NCBI GenBank assembly: GCA_041738285.1
Contig: JBGSQB010000083.1
Location: 1-28,145 of the forward strand
Direction: 5' to 3'
DNA from: SZUA-521 sp041738285
GTDB lineage: Bacteria > Pseudomonadota > Gammaproteobacteria > Pseudomonadales > Azotimanducaceae
Length of the DNA: 28,145 nt
The notes under the pieces: generated by a model
What the model was told of the DNA's origin: nothing
Seen by the model: the letters and a program-made list of their open reading frames with translations, nothing else
Database searches by the model: none
Program-made: the position numbers and the translations under genes
Shown: positions 1 to 7,779 of the stretch, one piece after another
How the letters are laid out: each line of letters begins with the position of its first letter
How positions within the stretch are numbered: position 1 is the first letter of the stretch

Positions 1-1
1 C

Positions 2-622
2 ACCGATTCGATCGGTGCCGCGCAGCTCGGCACGGTCTGGACCGACCCCGACTTCGATCCGGCGCTGGATGCGTTCTATTACGTGCGCGTGCTCGAGATA
101 CCGACGCCACGCTGGAGTACGATCCAGGCCATCAAGCTCGGGGTGGTGCCGCCGAGCGGCGCGGGCTTTCAACCCGTGGTGCAGGAGCGTGCCTGGAGCT
201 CACCAATCTGGCATACACCGGACGCGGCGCAACGGCGTGCGGCGCCTGCCGCAATGACCATCGCCGAGTTGCAGCGACAGGGCGCAGTGCCGCTGGGTGA
301 CGCATCGCTGCGCGAACTGCTGGTCGGTAAGACGGCGAGCGTTCGCAATTCGGTGACCGGGCAGCGTTTCGAAATACTCTACGGCGCCGACGGCCGACGC
401 CTGATCACGTCCATCGACGGCGAGCCGGCGAGCATGGTCGAGATGGCCGAACTGATGCACGCCGGTCAAGCGCAGTACGCGATCGAAAACGGTCGCGTGC
501 GCACTGACATTGGCGCCACGTCGCTCACCATCGCCGTCTACAAGCTCGGTGAGCGATACCTCGCGGCACGTAGCGACGAGTTCGGCTACGCCAACTACGA
601 GGTCTCCATCGCGCCGGACTGA
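2..622 (+). CDS. DUF3604 family protein, C-terminal part (5' end outside window)
   Basis: The reading frame is open from base 2 to the TGA at 620-622, giving the last 206 residues of a protein that starts upstream. The first ~75 residues carry the end typical of DUF3604 proteins, large proteins of unknown function: a YYVRVLEIPTPRW segment, then an ERAWSSPIW segment. After this come ~125 residues that look like a separate small C-terminal domain, containing LLVGKTASVRN, FEILYGADGRR and a closing RYLAARSDEFGYANYEV stretch. I do not recognise that domain. The gene converges on the Baeyer-Villiger monooxygenase gene with only 16 bases between the two stop codons. Family assignment is from recalled motifs; function is unknown. 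Confidence 0.75.
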   Translation, partial: TDSIGAAQLGTVWTDPDFDPALDAFYYVRVLEIPTPRWSTIQAIKLGVVPPSGAGFQPVVQERAWSSPIWHTPDAAQRRAAPAAMTIAELQRQGAVPLGDASLRELLVGKTASVRNSVTGQRFEILYGADGRRLITSIDGEPASMVEMAELMHAGQAQYAIENGRVRTDIGATSLTIAVYKLGERYLAARSDEFGYANYEVSIAPD

Positions 623-638
623 TCGGATCCTGCGGTAC

Positions 639-2474
639 TCAAGTCAGCTGCATGCCCTGCATGTCGCCTTGTTGCCGCCACTGCGCGAGGAGGTCGTTGA
701 AGGCATTGATGCCCGGCGCGTAGGGCGAGTTCTGCATGTTGGTGCCGACACCTTTGCCTTCGCGGTTGTAGTAACCGGGCGTGCACTGCTCGAGGAACGC
801 CGTCGCACCCGTGCCGGCCAGTGCAACGATCTGTTCGACCCAGGCCTTTTCCGCCTCCGCTGTGACTTCCACCACCCGCTTGTTGCGCCGCTTTACCTCG
901 TCGATGATGAAGGCAACGTGCACCGCTTGGTCATCGAACATCGAAGTCATGTTCGGTGACAGGCCGTTCTGATTGATGCCGATGGTGAACCAGTTCGGAA
1001 AGCCGTGACTGCTGAGCCCGTGCAGGGTTCTGAAGCCATTGCCCCAGTGATCGTAGAGCGACTGACCGTTGCGGCCGATGGTGTCGAAGTCGACCCGGCG
1101 ATGCGGTGAGGTCGTGATCTCGAATCCGGTCGCGTAGATGATGCAATCGACTTCGTAGGTGACGCCGTTTGCGACCACGCCACGTTCGGTGATGCGCTCG
1201 ACGCCCTTGGCATCGGATACATCGATGAGTTCGACGTTGGGACGATTGAACGTGTCGAGGTACTCGTCGTTGAAGGTCGGCCGTTTGCAGAATTGGCGAT
1301 ACCAGGGCTTCAGTGACTCTGCAGCATTTTCCGTGGCGACCGTATCGTCCACGCGCGCGCGGATTTCGTTCATTTTCTGAAAGTCGGCGATCTCCGAACG
1401 CAGCATGATCTCTTCCATGTCGAAGTTGCCTGCGTCGGGCTTGCGGTTCATGAGCGCGATGCCGATGCGACGGGCGATGTCGGTCCAACCATCTGCAACG
1501 AGATCCTCGGTGAGATTCTGCCCGGCGAGCACCGCGGCGAAGTTCTCGCGCCGGGCCCGCTGCCAGCCGGGTTCGAGGTCGCGGTACCAGCTTTCATCGG
1601 TCGGTCGATTGCCGCGTAGATCGACCGACGACGGTGTGCGCTGAAACACGTACAGCTGTTTGGCATGTTGTCCCAGGAACGGCACGCACTGAATGGCGGT
1701 AGCGCCTGTGCCGATGATCGCGACGCGTTTGTCGGCGAGTTTGGTGAGACCGCCCGTGTGGTCGCCGCCCGTGTACTCGTAGTCCCACCGGGAGGTATGG
1801 AACGTATGCCCTTTGAAGTCGCGAATGCCGGGAATGTTCGGCAGCTTGGGGCGGTTTGCGGGGCCCGTTGCCTGGATGACGAACTGCGCCCGGATCTTGT
1901 CGCCGCGGTGGGTGTCGACCTGCCAATGCTGCTCGGCTTCCAGCCATTTTACGCCTGTCACCCGCGTCTGAAAGATCGCGTTGTCGTACAGGTCGAAGTA
2001 CTCGCCGACGCGACGGGTGTGTTCGAAGATCTCTGGCGCGTAGGAATACTTCTCCTTTGGCATGTAGCCCGTTTCCTCGAGCAGCGGCAGGTAACAGTAC
2101 GACTCGATGTCGCACTGCGCGCCGGGGTAACGGTTCCAGTACCACGTGCCACCGAAATCGGCGCCGGATTCGATCACGCGAAAGTTGGTGATGCCACGCT
2201 CTTTGAGACGCGCCGCGGTCATGAGGCCGCTGAAGCCGCCGCCGATCACCGCGACGTCGATGTCGAGTTCGAGCGCGTCGCGGGTGAAGTTCGGATCCGC
2301 GTAGGGGTCTTCGTCCGCATAGTGGGCGAACTCGGAGGCCGCTTCCAGGTACTGATTCTCGCCATCTTCGCGGATGCGCTTGTTGCGCTCGCGGCGGTAC
2401 TTCTCTCGCAACTCCGCGGGGTCGAAGTCGAGGTCGGGAAAGAGGTTGTGCAGGCGTTCGCGTTCGGTGGCCAT
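639..2474 (-). CDS. Flavin-containing Baeyer-Villiger monooxygenase
   Basis: A 611-residue FAD/NADPH monooxygenase expected to insert oxygen next to a ketone, giving an ester or lactone, in the cytoplasm. The first dinucleotide-binding motif GGGFSG is at residues 78-83. The class fingerprint FxGxxxHTxxWD is complete at 220-231. The second Rossmann motif GTGATA is at 255-260, and a YATGFE segment lies near residue 450. Length and the ~70-residue N-terminal extension before the first Rossmann motif fit the phenylacetone/steroid monooxygenase branch. The ATG at 2472-2474 follows an AAAGG about 8 bases upstream on the minus strand. It lies 130 bases downstream of an interrupted SDR gene on the same strand, a pairing that would suit alcohol-to-ketone-to-ester catabolism. 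The substrate cannot be told; cyclic ketones, steroids or aryl ketones are all possible. Confidence 0.92.
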   Translation of the reverse strand: MATERERLHNLFPDLDFDPAELREKYRRERNKRIREDGENQYLEAASEFAHYADEDPYADPNFTRDALELDIDVAVIGGGFSGLMTAARLKERGITNFRVIESGADFGGTWYWNRYPGAQCDIESYCYLPLLEETGYMPKEKYSYAPEIFEHTRRVGEYFDLYDNAIFQTRVTGVKWLEAEQHWQVDTHRGDKIRAQFVIQATGPANRPKLPNIPGIRDFKGHTFHTSRWDYEYTGGDHTGGLTKLADKRVAIIGTGATAIQCVPFLGQHAKQLYVFQRTPSSVDLRGNRPTDESWYRDLEPGWQRARRENFAAVLAGQNLTEDLVADGWTDIARRIGIALMNRKPDAGNFDMEEIMLRSEIADFQKMNEIRARVDDTVATENAAESLKPWYRQFCKRPTFNDEYLDTFNRPNVELIDVSDAKGVERITERGVVANGVTYEVDCIIYATGFEITTSPHRRVDFDTIGRNGQSLYDHWGNGFRTLHGLSSHGFPNWFTIGINQNGLSPNMTSMFDDQAVHVAFIIDEVKRRNKRVVEVTAEAEKAWVEQIVALAGTGATAFLEQCTPGYYNREGKGVGTNMQNSPYAPGINAFNDLLAQWRQQGDMQGMQLT

Positions 2475-2604
2475 GTCAATTGCCTTTCAAGTTGCTAAAG
2501 TCCGATTGATCTCGATCATGCCAAATCGTGGCGCCTCAGACAAAACGCGAAGATACGTACGTGGAGGCGGACTTGGCGCAGCGGCGCACCGCCGCGAACG
2601 CGCC

Positions 2605-3450
2605 CTACCAGTTGATGACGCGCTGAATCACTGCGCCAATCCGCTCCGGGTCCCAAGGCTCGAGCCCGAGTTTGTTGGCCCCTTCGCTGACCATCATTTT
2701 GTAGATGTAGAGCTGATTCTGATTCACGCCGAAGGTCTGACCGGTGATGCTGGCGGCGGCGTCGGATGCGAGGTAGCACACCAGCGGCGCCATGAACTGC
2801 GGCCCCATATCGGCCTCGGACATCCCAGCCATTCCGGGTAGATCGCGGGTCATACGCGTGTACGCGTTCGGCGTGAGGGCATTCACCGTGATGCCCTTGC
2901 TCGCAAGTTCGATCGACGCGATGCGCGTCAGAGCATGTATGCCGGCCTTGGCCGCGCCGTAGTTCGACTGGCCGAAGTTGCCGAGCAGGCCGGACGATGA
3001 ACTGGTATTGATGATGCGACCGCCGCGACCCTAGGCCACCATCTGCTTCGCGGCCGCCTGCAGGCAGGCGAAGGTGCCGGTCAGATGCACGTCGATCACC
3101 GCCTGCCACTCTTCTGCTGACATTTTCAGTAGGGTGCGATCGCGAAGAATTCCGGCGTTGTTGACGATGATGTCGAGACCGCCGAACTGATCCACCGCAG
3201 TCGCGACGATGGCTGCCGCGCCCTCGAAACTCGCGACGGAGTGTGTATCGGCAACCGCGTCACCGCCGCCGGCGCGGATTTCGTCGACCACGCTCTGCGC
3301 GGCGGCGCTGGATCCCGAACCGTCGAGCGCACCACCGGTATCGTTCACCACGATTCGAGCGCCGTGCTTGGCGAATAGCAGCGCATGGGCGCGCCCAACG
3401 CCGGTGCCGCCGCCGGTGATGATCGCGATCTTGTCTTCCAGCAGTGCCAT
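2605..3450 (-). pseudogene. SDR family dehydrogenase interrupted by one in-frame amber stop
   Basis: Reading from the ATG at 3448-3450, preceded by GGGGAG, gives an SDR oxidoreductase of about 281 residues. Its cofactor motif TGGGTGVG is at residues 12-19 and NNAG at 97-100. Codon 140 is TAG (plus-strand bases 3031-3033). The same frame then continues without a break with GRGGRIINTSSSS, the catalytic YGAAK (Y164, K168) and a normal C-terminus ending at the TAG at 2605-2607. The halves are in one frame, so this is a single-base nonsense change (CAG to TAG is the simplest) and not a frameshift. Translation would stop before the catalytic Tyr/Lys, so the protein would be inactive unless the stop is read through or is a sequencing error. 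It lies 55 bases after the kinase gene and 130 before the Baeyer-Villiger gene. Confidence 0.85.
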
Positions 3451-3505
3451 GGCCGCTCCCCGGTCGGTGACTCGAGGGCTCACCATACGCCGCGGTCACG
3501 ACGCG

Positions 3506-4414
3506 CTACAAGTTGGGGAAGTCGCGAGCAATGCGATCGGCGGCGGCGAGCATTTGGGCCCCAACCGGTTCCAGTCCGATCTGTGTGCACAAAAGTCCCG
3601 TAGAGACGCGCTCGGCGACACCCCACTCCCAGATCGCGGTGGCATCCAGGGCGCAACGTCTCGCGAGGAAGTGCGCGCGGTCGCGGGGATCGCCCTGCAT
3701 CAGTTCGACCGGGTCTTCGCGCATCAGGATGCCGAGGTCGGCTTCGGCTTCGGCCAGCATGCCGTCGGGGTCGATCAACTTGTATCCGTCGCCGCAGGAC
3801 AACGCGTTCCACTCGTGGATGTCGCCGTGCACGAGCACGGCGCGATCAGCATCGTGCGCCTCGGTCCTGCGACGCGCGCATGCCAGGGCGTGGTCCACAG
3901 CCTGGCTCGTGCACGGTCGATCGAGTGCGTCCCATTTTTCGGCGATGAAGTTGCCGAGCCAACGTCCCTTGTCGGCGCCAGTGGTGAGCCCACAGTCCGG
4001 TGCGGGGCGCCAGATGCGCACCGCTGCCGCGCACAGTGCCTCGATACGCTGATCGAAAGGCAGGCCGAGATCGTGCATCGACGGCCCCAGACGTTCGAGC
4101 AGGAAGGCGCCCCGATCCGGATCGTCCCGGAGCAGCGCGACGCAGGCATCGCCGCCTGCCAGCCGCAGGAACTTCGCTTCGAGTATGGCGTCCCCCGGAT
4201 CGAGACTCACCTTCAGCACGGCTTGTGTGCCATCGGCCTGGGTCACTGCGGCAACGAACGCTTCGGTGCCGCCGTCGAAGATGCGGCCGAGTTCGATCTG
4301 CCAGGTCTCTTCGAGATGCGCGACGACGTCAGGCAATGATTCGAGCCAATGGGCAGCGCCGCTGGCGATTGCCTTGTTGCGGACGATCGCCGGGATGTCG
4401 AAGTGGCGCTTCAT
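3506..4414 (-). CDS. APH(6)/hydroxyurea-type phosphotransferase (streptomycin 6-kinase-like)
   Basis: A 302-residue protein with the aminoglycoside-phosphotransferase fold. The catalytic loop LVHGDIHEWN has H196, D198 and N203. The metal-binding segment is KLIDPDGM with D215. A likely ATP-binding lysine is in AVLKVS (K68), and an ERLGPSM hinge segment lies near 107-113. The DPDG pattern and the overall order fit the APH_6/hydroxyurea kinase family, whose members phosphorylate streptomycin or hydroxyurea, though many have unknown substrates. Adjacency to SDR and Baeyer-Villiger genes suggests it may be metabolic instead of a resistance gene; that is inference. It is divergent from the RibD-like gene with only 40 bases between starts. 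The Shine-Dalgarno is weak, so the start is less certain than the end. Confidence 0.8.
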   Translation of the reverse strand: MKRHFDIPAIVRNKAIASGAAHWLESLPDVVAHLEETWQIELGRIFDGGTEAFVAAVTQADGTQAVLKVSLDPGDAILEAKFLRLAGGDACVALLRDDPDRGAFLLERLGPSMHDLGLPFDQRIEALCAAAVRIWRPAPDCGLTTGADKGRWLGNFIAEKWDALDRPCTSQAVDHALACARRRTEAHDADRAVLVHGDIHEWNALSCGDGYKLIDPDGMLAEAEADLGILMREDPVELMQGDPRDRAHFLARRCALDATAIWEWGVAERVSTGLLCTQIGLEPVGAQMLAAADRIARDFPNL

Positions 4415-4454
4415 CGCCTTAGACTAACGTGATCATCGGATGGAGGGGTGACGT

Positions 4455-5012
4455 GTGCGCAGACTGAGCGTGTTCAATCAGGTGTCGCTCGATGGCTACT
4501 TTGTCGATCGCGACGGCGACATGAGCTGGGCCCACAAGCAGGACATCGAGTGGGGTGAGTTCGTGGCGGGCAATGCCAGCGGTGGTGGGGCGCTGGTGTT
4601 CGGGCGAGTTACCTACGAGATGATGGCTGGCGCGTGGTCGTCGCTGGCAGCAGCCAAGCGCAACCCGGCGGTGGCCGAGCGCATGAACGGTTTACCGAAG
4701 GTCGTGTTCTCCAGAACGTTGAGCGAGGCCGCATGGCAGAACACCCGTTTGATCAAAGATGACCCGGTCGCCGCCATGCGAAGTCTCAAGCAGCAGGATG
4801 GACCGAACATGGTGATTCTCGGCAGCGGCACAATCGTCGCGCAACTGACGCAGGCGCGACTGATCGATGAATATCAGATCGTCGTCAACGCACTGGTGCT
4901 CGGCGGCGGCAGAACGATGTTCGAAGGCGTTGCCGATCCACTGCACCTGACTCTCGTGCAGACGCGCAGCTTCGCCAATGGCAATGTGGTGCTGACCTAC
5001 CAACCGGCGTGA
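4455..5012 (+). CDS. Dihydrofolate reductase / RibD C-terminal domain family protein
   Basis: A 185-residue single-domain protein starting at GTG 4455, with GGAGGGG six bases upstream. The opening RRLSVFNQVSLDGYF, the central GGALVFGRVTYEMM and VILGSGTIVAQL, and the closing YQIVVNALVLGGGRTMFEG are typical of stand-alone RibD-C/DHFR-like proteins, which bind NADPH. Lone members of this family mostly lack a known substrate, and neither folate nor riboflavin synthesis genes are nearby, so a general reductase role is the safest reading. It is the first gene of a plus-strand run (VOC protein, GST, Ddn-like enzyme). Confidence 0.85.
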   Translation: MRRLSVFNQVSLDGYFVDRDGDMSWAHKQDIEWGEFVAGNASGGGALVFGRVTYEMMAGAWSSLAAAKRNPAVAERMNGLPKVVFSRTLSEAAWQNTRLIKDDPVAAMRSLKQQDGPNMVILGSGTIVAQLTQARLIDEYQIVVNALVLGGGRTMFEGVADPLHLTLVQTRSFANGNVVLTYQPA

Positions 5013-5028
5013 GCCAGTGGAGATCAAA

Positions 5029-5481
5029 ATGAATTTGCGAGTGAGCGTATGGATGGCTGCGGTGGTGTGCGCGTTGACTCTGATGAGCGTGACCGCGCGA
5101 GCGGACGATTCGTTGCGTGGCGTCGGCATTGGCGTGGGCAACCTGCAGGCATCTGCCGAGTTTTATGAAGCGGTGCTCGGCTTGAAGCCCCTGCGCACTT
5201 ACGCGCTCGGCTACCTCGATGAGATCGTCATGGGATATCCGGATGGCGAGGGTGCGGTCGTTGTATTGATGAATTGGCCGAATGACAGCCAGCGCCGCTA
5301 CGACGGTAGCGACGTGAAGCTCGTTTTCTATGTCGGCGACCCGGGCGCGGTGATCGAGCGAATTCGCGCCCGTGGTGGTGCGATCGACCGCGAGGCAACA
5401 CCAATTGAAGCGCTCAACGGCACGGTGGTCGGCCTCGGCCGCGACCCGGACAACTACGTGATCGAAGTCATTCAGCGCTGA
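5029..5481 (+). CDS. Exported glyoxalase/VOC superfamily protein
   Basis: A protein of about 150 residues. A signal peptide covers residues 1-25: MNLR start, hydrophobic core VWMAAVVCALTLMSV, likely cleavage after TARA. One VOC domain follows: GVGIGVGNLQASAEFYEAV, LGLKPLRTY, FYVGDPGAVIERIRARGG and the closing LGRDPDNYVIEVIQR. The ATG at 5029 is preferred because GGAG lies six bases upstream; the GTG at 5017 would also be in frame but would fall in that Shine-Dalgarno. VOC domains normally form metal-dependent lyases, isomerases or dioxygenases, usually cytoplasmic, so the export signal is unusual. The substrate is unknown. Confidence 0.82.
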   Translation: MNLRVSVWMAAVVCALTLMSVTARADDSLRGVGIGVGNLQASAEFYEAVLGLKPLRTYALGYLDEIVMGYPDGEGAVVVLMNWPNDSQRRYDGSDVKLVFYVGDPGAVIERIRARGGAIDREATPIEALNGTVVGLGRDPDNYVIEVIQR

Positions 5482-5495
5482 GCACAGGAGAGCAG

Positions 5496-6473
5496 ATGTC
5501 GAAGTATGTCGTGTATGGCGGTGAGCTGAGTTATTTCACCCGCAAGCTCGAGGCCGCGCTCATTTTCTATGGTGCTGATTTCGAGATGCGCGCGAAGACG
5601 GATGACGTGCGCGCCGAAGTCGAAGCGCGATCGGGCACCCATCAGGTGCCGGTATGCCTCACGCCCGAAAACTGGATGATTGCCGACACGACGCCGCTGC
5701 TGCATCTGCTCGACTCGCGGTTCCCGCATCGGCGGATGTTCCCCAACGGCCCATTGGGTGTGCTCGTGCACACAATCGAAGAGTATTTCGATGAGTGGAT
5801 CGCGCGCACGATGGTGCACTACCGGTGGCATTACGCGCGCAGCGCCGAGTTCGCATCACTGCGCATGGCCAACGGTAACGTCGAGGCGGCAGCGCGCGTG
5901 CGCGAGTGGGGGCCGCGCGCATGTCGTGCGACGGGTACCGATTCGCCGCAGCAACAACGGGCGGCCGAACTCGAATACGAACGCATCCTGCAGGCGATCG
6001 ACGCGCAACTCGCGCAAACGAGATTCCTGCTCGGCGACCGGCCAACCGCTGTCGATTGCGTCGTGCTCGGTGGGTTGCGCGCGCACACGAATATGGACCC
6101 GGACCCGAAACAGGTGACGGCGCTGTTCCCGCGCGTCGTGTCGTGGAGCGAAGGCGGTGCCGATGACTGGGCGGGCGGGGGAGAGCTTGCGCCGTTTCCG
6201 CAGTCGACGCCGTTCGCGGGCTTCGTATTGAAGGAGATGGTGACGACCTATCAGCCGTATGTGCTCGGCAATCGCGCGGCGCTCGCGGCGGGAGCTAAAG
6301 CATTTCACGCACCGATTTACGATGAGGATGTGAGCTATCTGGTGCGGCCGTATCCGGAGCGCTCGCGACAGATGATCCTCGACAAGATACGCACACAACT
6401 GAAGCCGGATGAACGACGTGCCGTGCTTAACTGGTTGCGTTCAGTCGACCTCGAACAGTGTTTTAGTGGTTGA
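5496..6473 (+). CDS. Glutathione S-transferase family protein
   Basis: A 325-residue protein starting at ATG 5496 with AGGAG just upstream. The N-terminal thioredoxin-like domain runs from KYVVYGGELSYFTRKLEAAL, through HQVPVCL with the expected cis-proline, to a DTTPLLHLLD segment where the glutathione glutamyl-binding residues usually lie. The helical C-terminal domain includes RFLLGDRPTAVDCVVLGGL. About 100 residues beyond a standard GST remain, including APIYDEDVSYLVRPYPERSRQM, so it is longer than the usual 200-230 residues. It lies 14 bases after the VOC gene and is probably cotranscribed. A conjugation or detoxification role is inferred from family only. Confidence 0.85.
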   Translation: MSKYVVYGGELSYFTRKLEAALIFYGADFEMRAKTDDVRAEVEARSGTHQVPVCLTPENWMIADTTPLLHLLDSRFPHRRMFPNGPLGVLVHTIEEYFDEWIARTMVHYRWHYARSAEFASLRMANGNVEAAARVREWGPRACRATGTDSPQQQRAAELEYERILQAIDAQLAQTRFLLGDRPTAVDCVVLGGLRAHTNMDPDPKQVTALFPRVVSWSEGGADDWAGGGELAPFPQSTPFAGFVLKEMVTTYQPYVLGNRAALAAGAKAFHAPIYDEDVSYLVRPYPERSRQMILDKIRTQLKPDERRAVLNWLRSVDLEQCFSG

Positions 6474-6524
6474 TCGGGTTAGACTCGCCCGATGACAGAC
6501 CAAATCACCGAACAAGGACCTGCA

Positions 6525-6944
6525 ATGCCCCGCTGGGCGTTGAAGACATTCACGCGAATCAATGTGTGGGTCTATCAACTTTCCGGCGGACGCCTGATGA
6601 ACCGCCTTGCCGGCGACCCCATCTGCCTCGTCACCATGACCGGCGCGAAGTCCGGGTCACGGCGCACGATCCCGCTGATGTACGTGCCCCATGAGCGTGG
6701 CGTGCTGCTCGTTGCCTCCCAGGGCGGGGCGCCGAGGCACCCCGTCTGGTACAACAATCTGATCGCGCATCCGGACGTCGTGGTCACGGTCGATGGCAGC
6801 AAGCGCAATCTGCGTGCGCGGGAGTTGCAAGGCGAGGAACGCGCCAAGGCGTGGCCGGTGTGCGTTGCACATTACGCACCCTATGAGGACTATCAGAAGC
6901 GCACCCAGCGGCAAATTCCGGTGTTCTACTGCGAGCCGCGCTGA
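6525..6944 (+). CDS. Nitroreductase/deazaflavin-dependent (Ddn-like) oxidoreductase
   Basis: A 139-residue protein from the ATG at 6525, chosen because AAGGA sits six bases upstream and family members typically begin close to PRWALKTFTRINVWVY. The ATG at 6492 would add 11 residues but has no clear Shine-Dalgarno. Family signatures are LVTMTGAKSGSRRTIPLMY, GGAPRHPVWYNNLIAHPDVVV and a C-terminal YQKRTQRQIPVFYCEPR. Relatives bind F420H2 or a flavin and reduce nitro compounds, quinones or enones; whether this organism makes F420 is not visible here. It ends the plus-strand run and converges on the SDR gene across a REP palindrome. Confidence 0.85.
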   Translation: MPRWALKTFTRINVWVYQLSGGRLMNRLAGDPICLVTMTGAKSGSRRTIPLMYVPHERGVLLVASQGGAPRHPVWYNNLIAHPDVVVTVDGSKRNLRARELQGEERAKAWPVCVAHYAPYEDYQKRTQRQIPVFYCEPR

Positions 6945-6958
6945 CTGCGTTGGAGTTT

Positions 6959-6981
6959 GTGGGAGCGGGCTTGCCCGCGAA
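6959..6981. repeat. Single REP (repetitive extragenic palindrome)
   Basis: The stretch starts GTGGGAGCGGGCTTGCCCGC and ends GAA. It contains a perfect hairpin of GCGGG (6965-6969) and CCCGC (6974-6978) around a CTTG loop. It closely matches Pseudomonas-type REP elements, including the conserved GTGGGAGC head beside the stem. It fills the 43-base gap between the stops of two convergent genes, where it may act as a bidirectional transcription or mRNA end. No T-tract is visible, so it is not a canonical intrinsic terminator. Confidence 0.75.
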
Positions 6982-6987
6982 TTTGCA

Positions 6988-7779
6988 CTAGGGCATCCAC
7001 CAGCCACCGCTGACGCTGATGGTCTGCCCGGTGACCTGACGCGCGGAGACATCCGATGCGAGAAACAGTGCGGCCTGGGCAATGTCGGACGGACGGGTGC
7101 CGCGTTTGAGTGCCGACAGGGCATAGGTGTCCTGAATCTGCTTGTCGGTGAGCACGGTTCTGCCGCGACTCCACACGCTCTTCTCGCCCGCATCGCCTGC
7201 CTGTGGCGCAACGATGCCGGGTGATATGACGTTGGCGCGAATGTTGTAACGGCCGAATTCATTGGCGATTGCGCGCGTGAACGACACGACACCGGCCTTC
7301 ATGGCGCCATACACCGACTGATTGGCGACGCCTTGTGCTGCGTCACTGGCGAGCGACACGATGGCGCCTTGCTTGCGCACCTTCATGTCGGCAAGCACCG
7401 CATGACTGCAGGCGATGGTGGTGCCGAGGTTCATCCGCCACATGAGATCCCATTGCGCGCTGTCGGTATTGAGCAGCAGGCCAGGATCGCCCCAGCCGAA
7501 GTTGTTGATGAGCACGTCGACGTGCTGATACGCATCGAGCACTGTGCGCATCACCGCCGTGCAACTGTCCGGGTTCGATAGATCTGCCGGAATCACTTCG
7601 CAGCCGTGGGCGCCGAGTTCCAGCGCTTCGGCGCGTGTGGCGGCTGCCTTGTTCTCGTCGAGATCGACAATCACGACGTTCGCCTGTTGCGCCGCAAAGG
7701 CATGCACGATGCCGCGGCCGATGTTGGAGGCACCACCTGTGACGACGATCACCCGTTCGTTCAGCTCGAGATCGAGCAT
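6988..7779 (-). CDS. SDR family NAD(P)-dependent oxidoreductase
   Basis: A 263-residue short-chain dehydrogenase. The cofactor motif TGGASNIG is near residues 14-21. The variant NNFGWG replaces the usual NNAG near residue 91. The active site is LASDAAQGV followed by YGAMK, and the protein ends TGQTISVSGGWWMP. It would oxidise an alcohol or reduce a ketone in the cytoplasm. Its ATG shares one base with the stop of the LLM oxidoreductase (TGATG on the minus strand), implying translational coupling within the TetR-LLM-SDR operon. The substrate is unknown. LLM plus SDR suggests successive redox steps on the same compound. Confidence 0.92.
   Translation of the reverse strand: MLDLELNERVIVVTGGASNIGRGIVHAFAAQQANVVIVDLDENKAAATRAEALELGAHGCEVIPADLSNPDSCTAVMRTVLDAYQHVDVLINNFGWGDPGLLLNTDSAQWDLMWRMNLGTTIACSHAVLADMKVRKQGAIVSLASDAAQGVANQSVYGAMKAGVVSFTRAIANEFGRYNIRANVISPGIVAPQAGDAGEKSVWSRGRTVLTDKQIQDTYALSALKRGTRPSDIAQAALFLASDVSARQVTGQTISVSGGWWMP

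Noticed and set aside
3031..3033. Programmed recoding of the TAG in the SDR gene (pyrrolysine-type)
   Set aside because: The position is an ordinary surface-like site before the GRGGR strand, no recoding element is evident, and SDR enzymes do not use pyrrolysine; mutation or error is simpler.
3209..4339. 376-residue plus-strand frame across the SDR and kinase genes
   Set aside because: It spans two genes with intact motifs on the other strand and has no recognisable domain.
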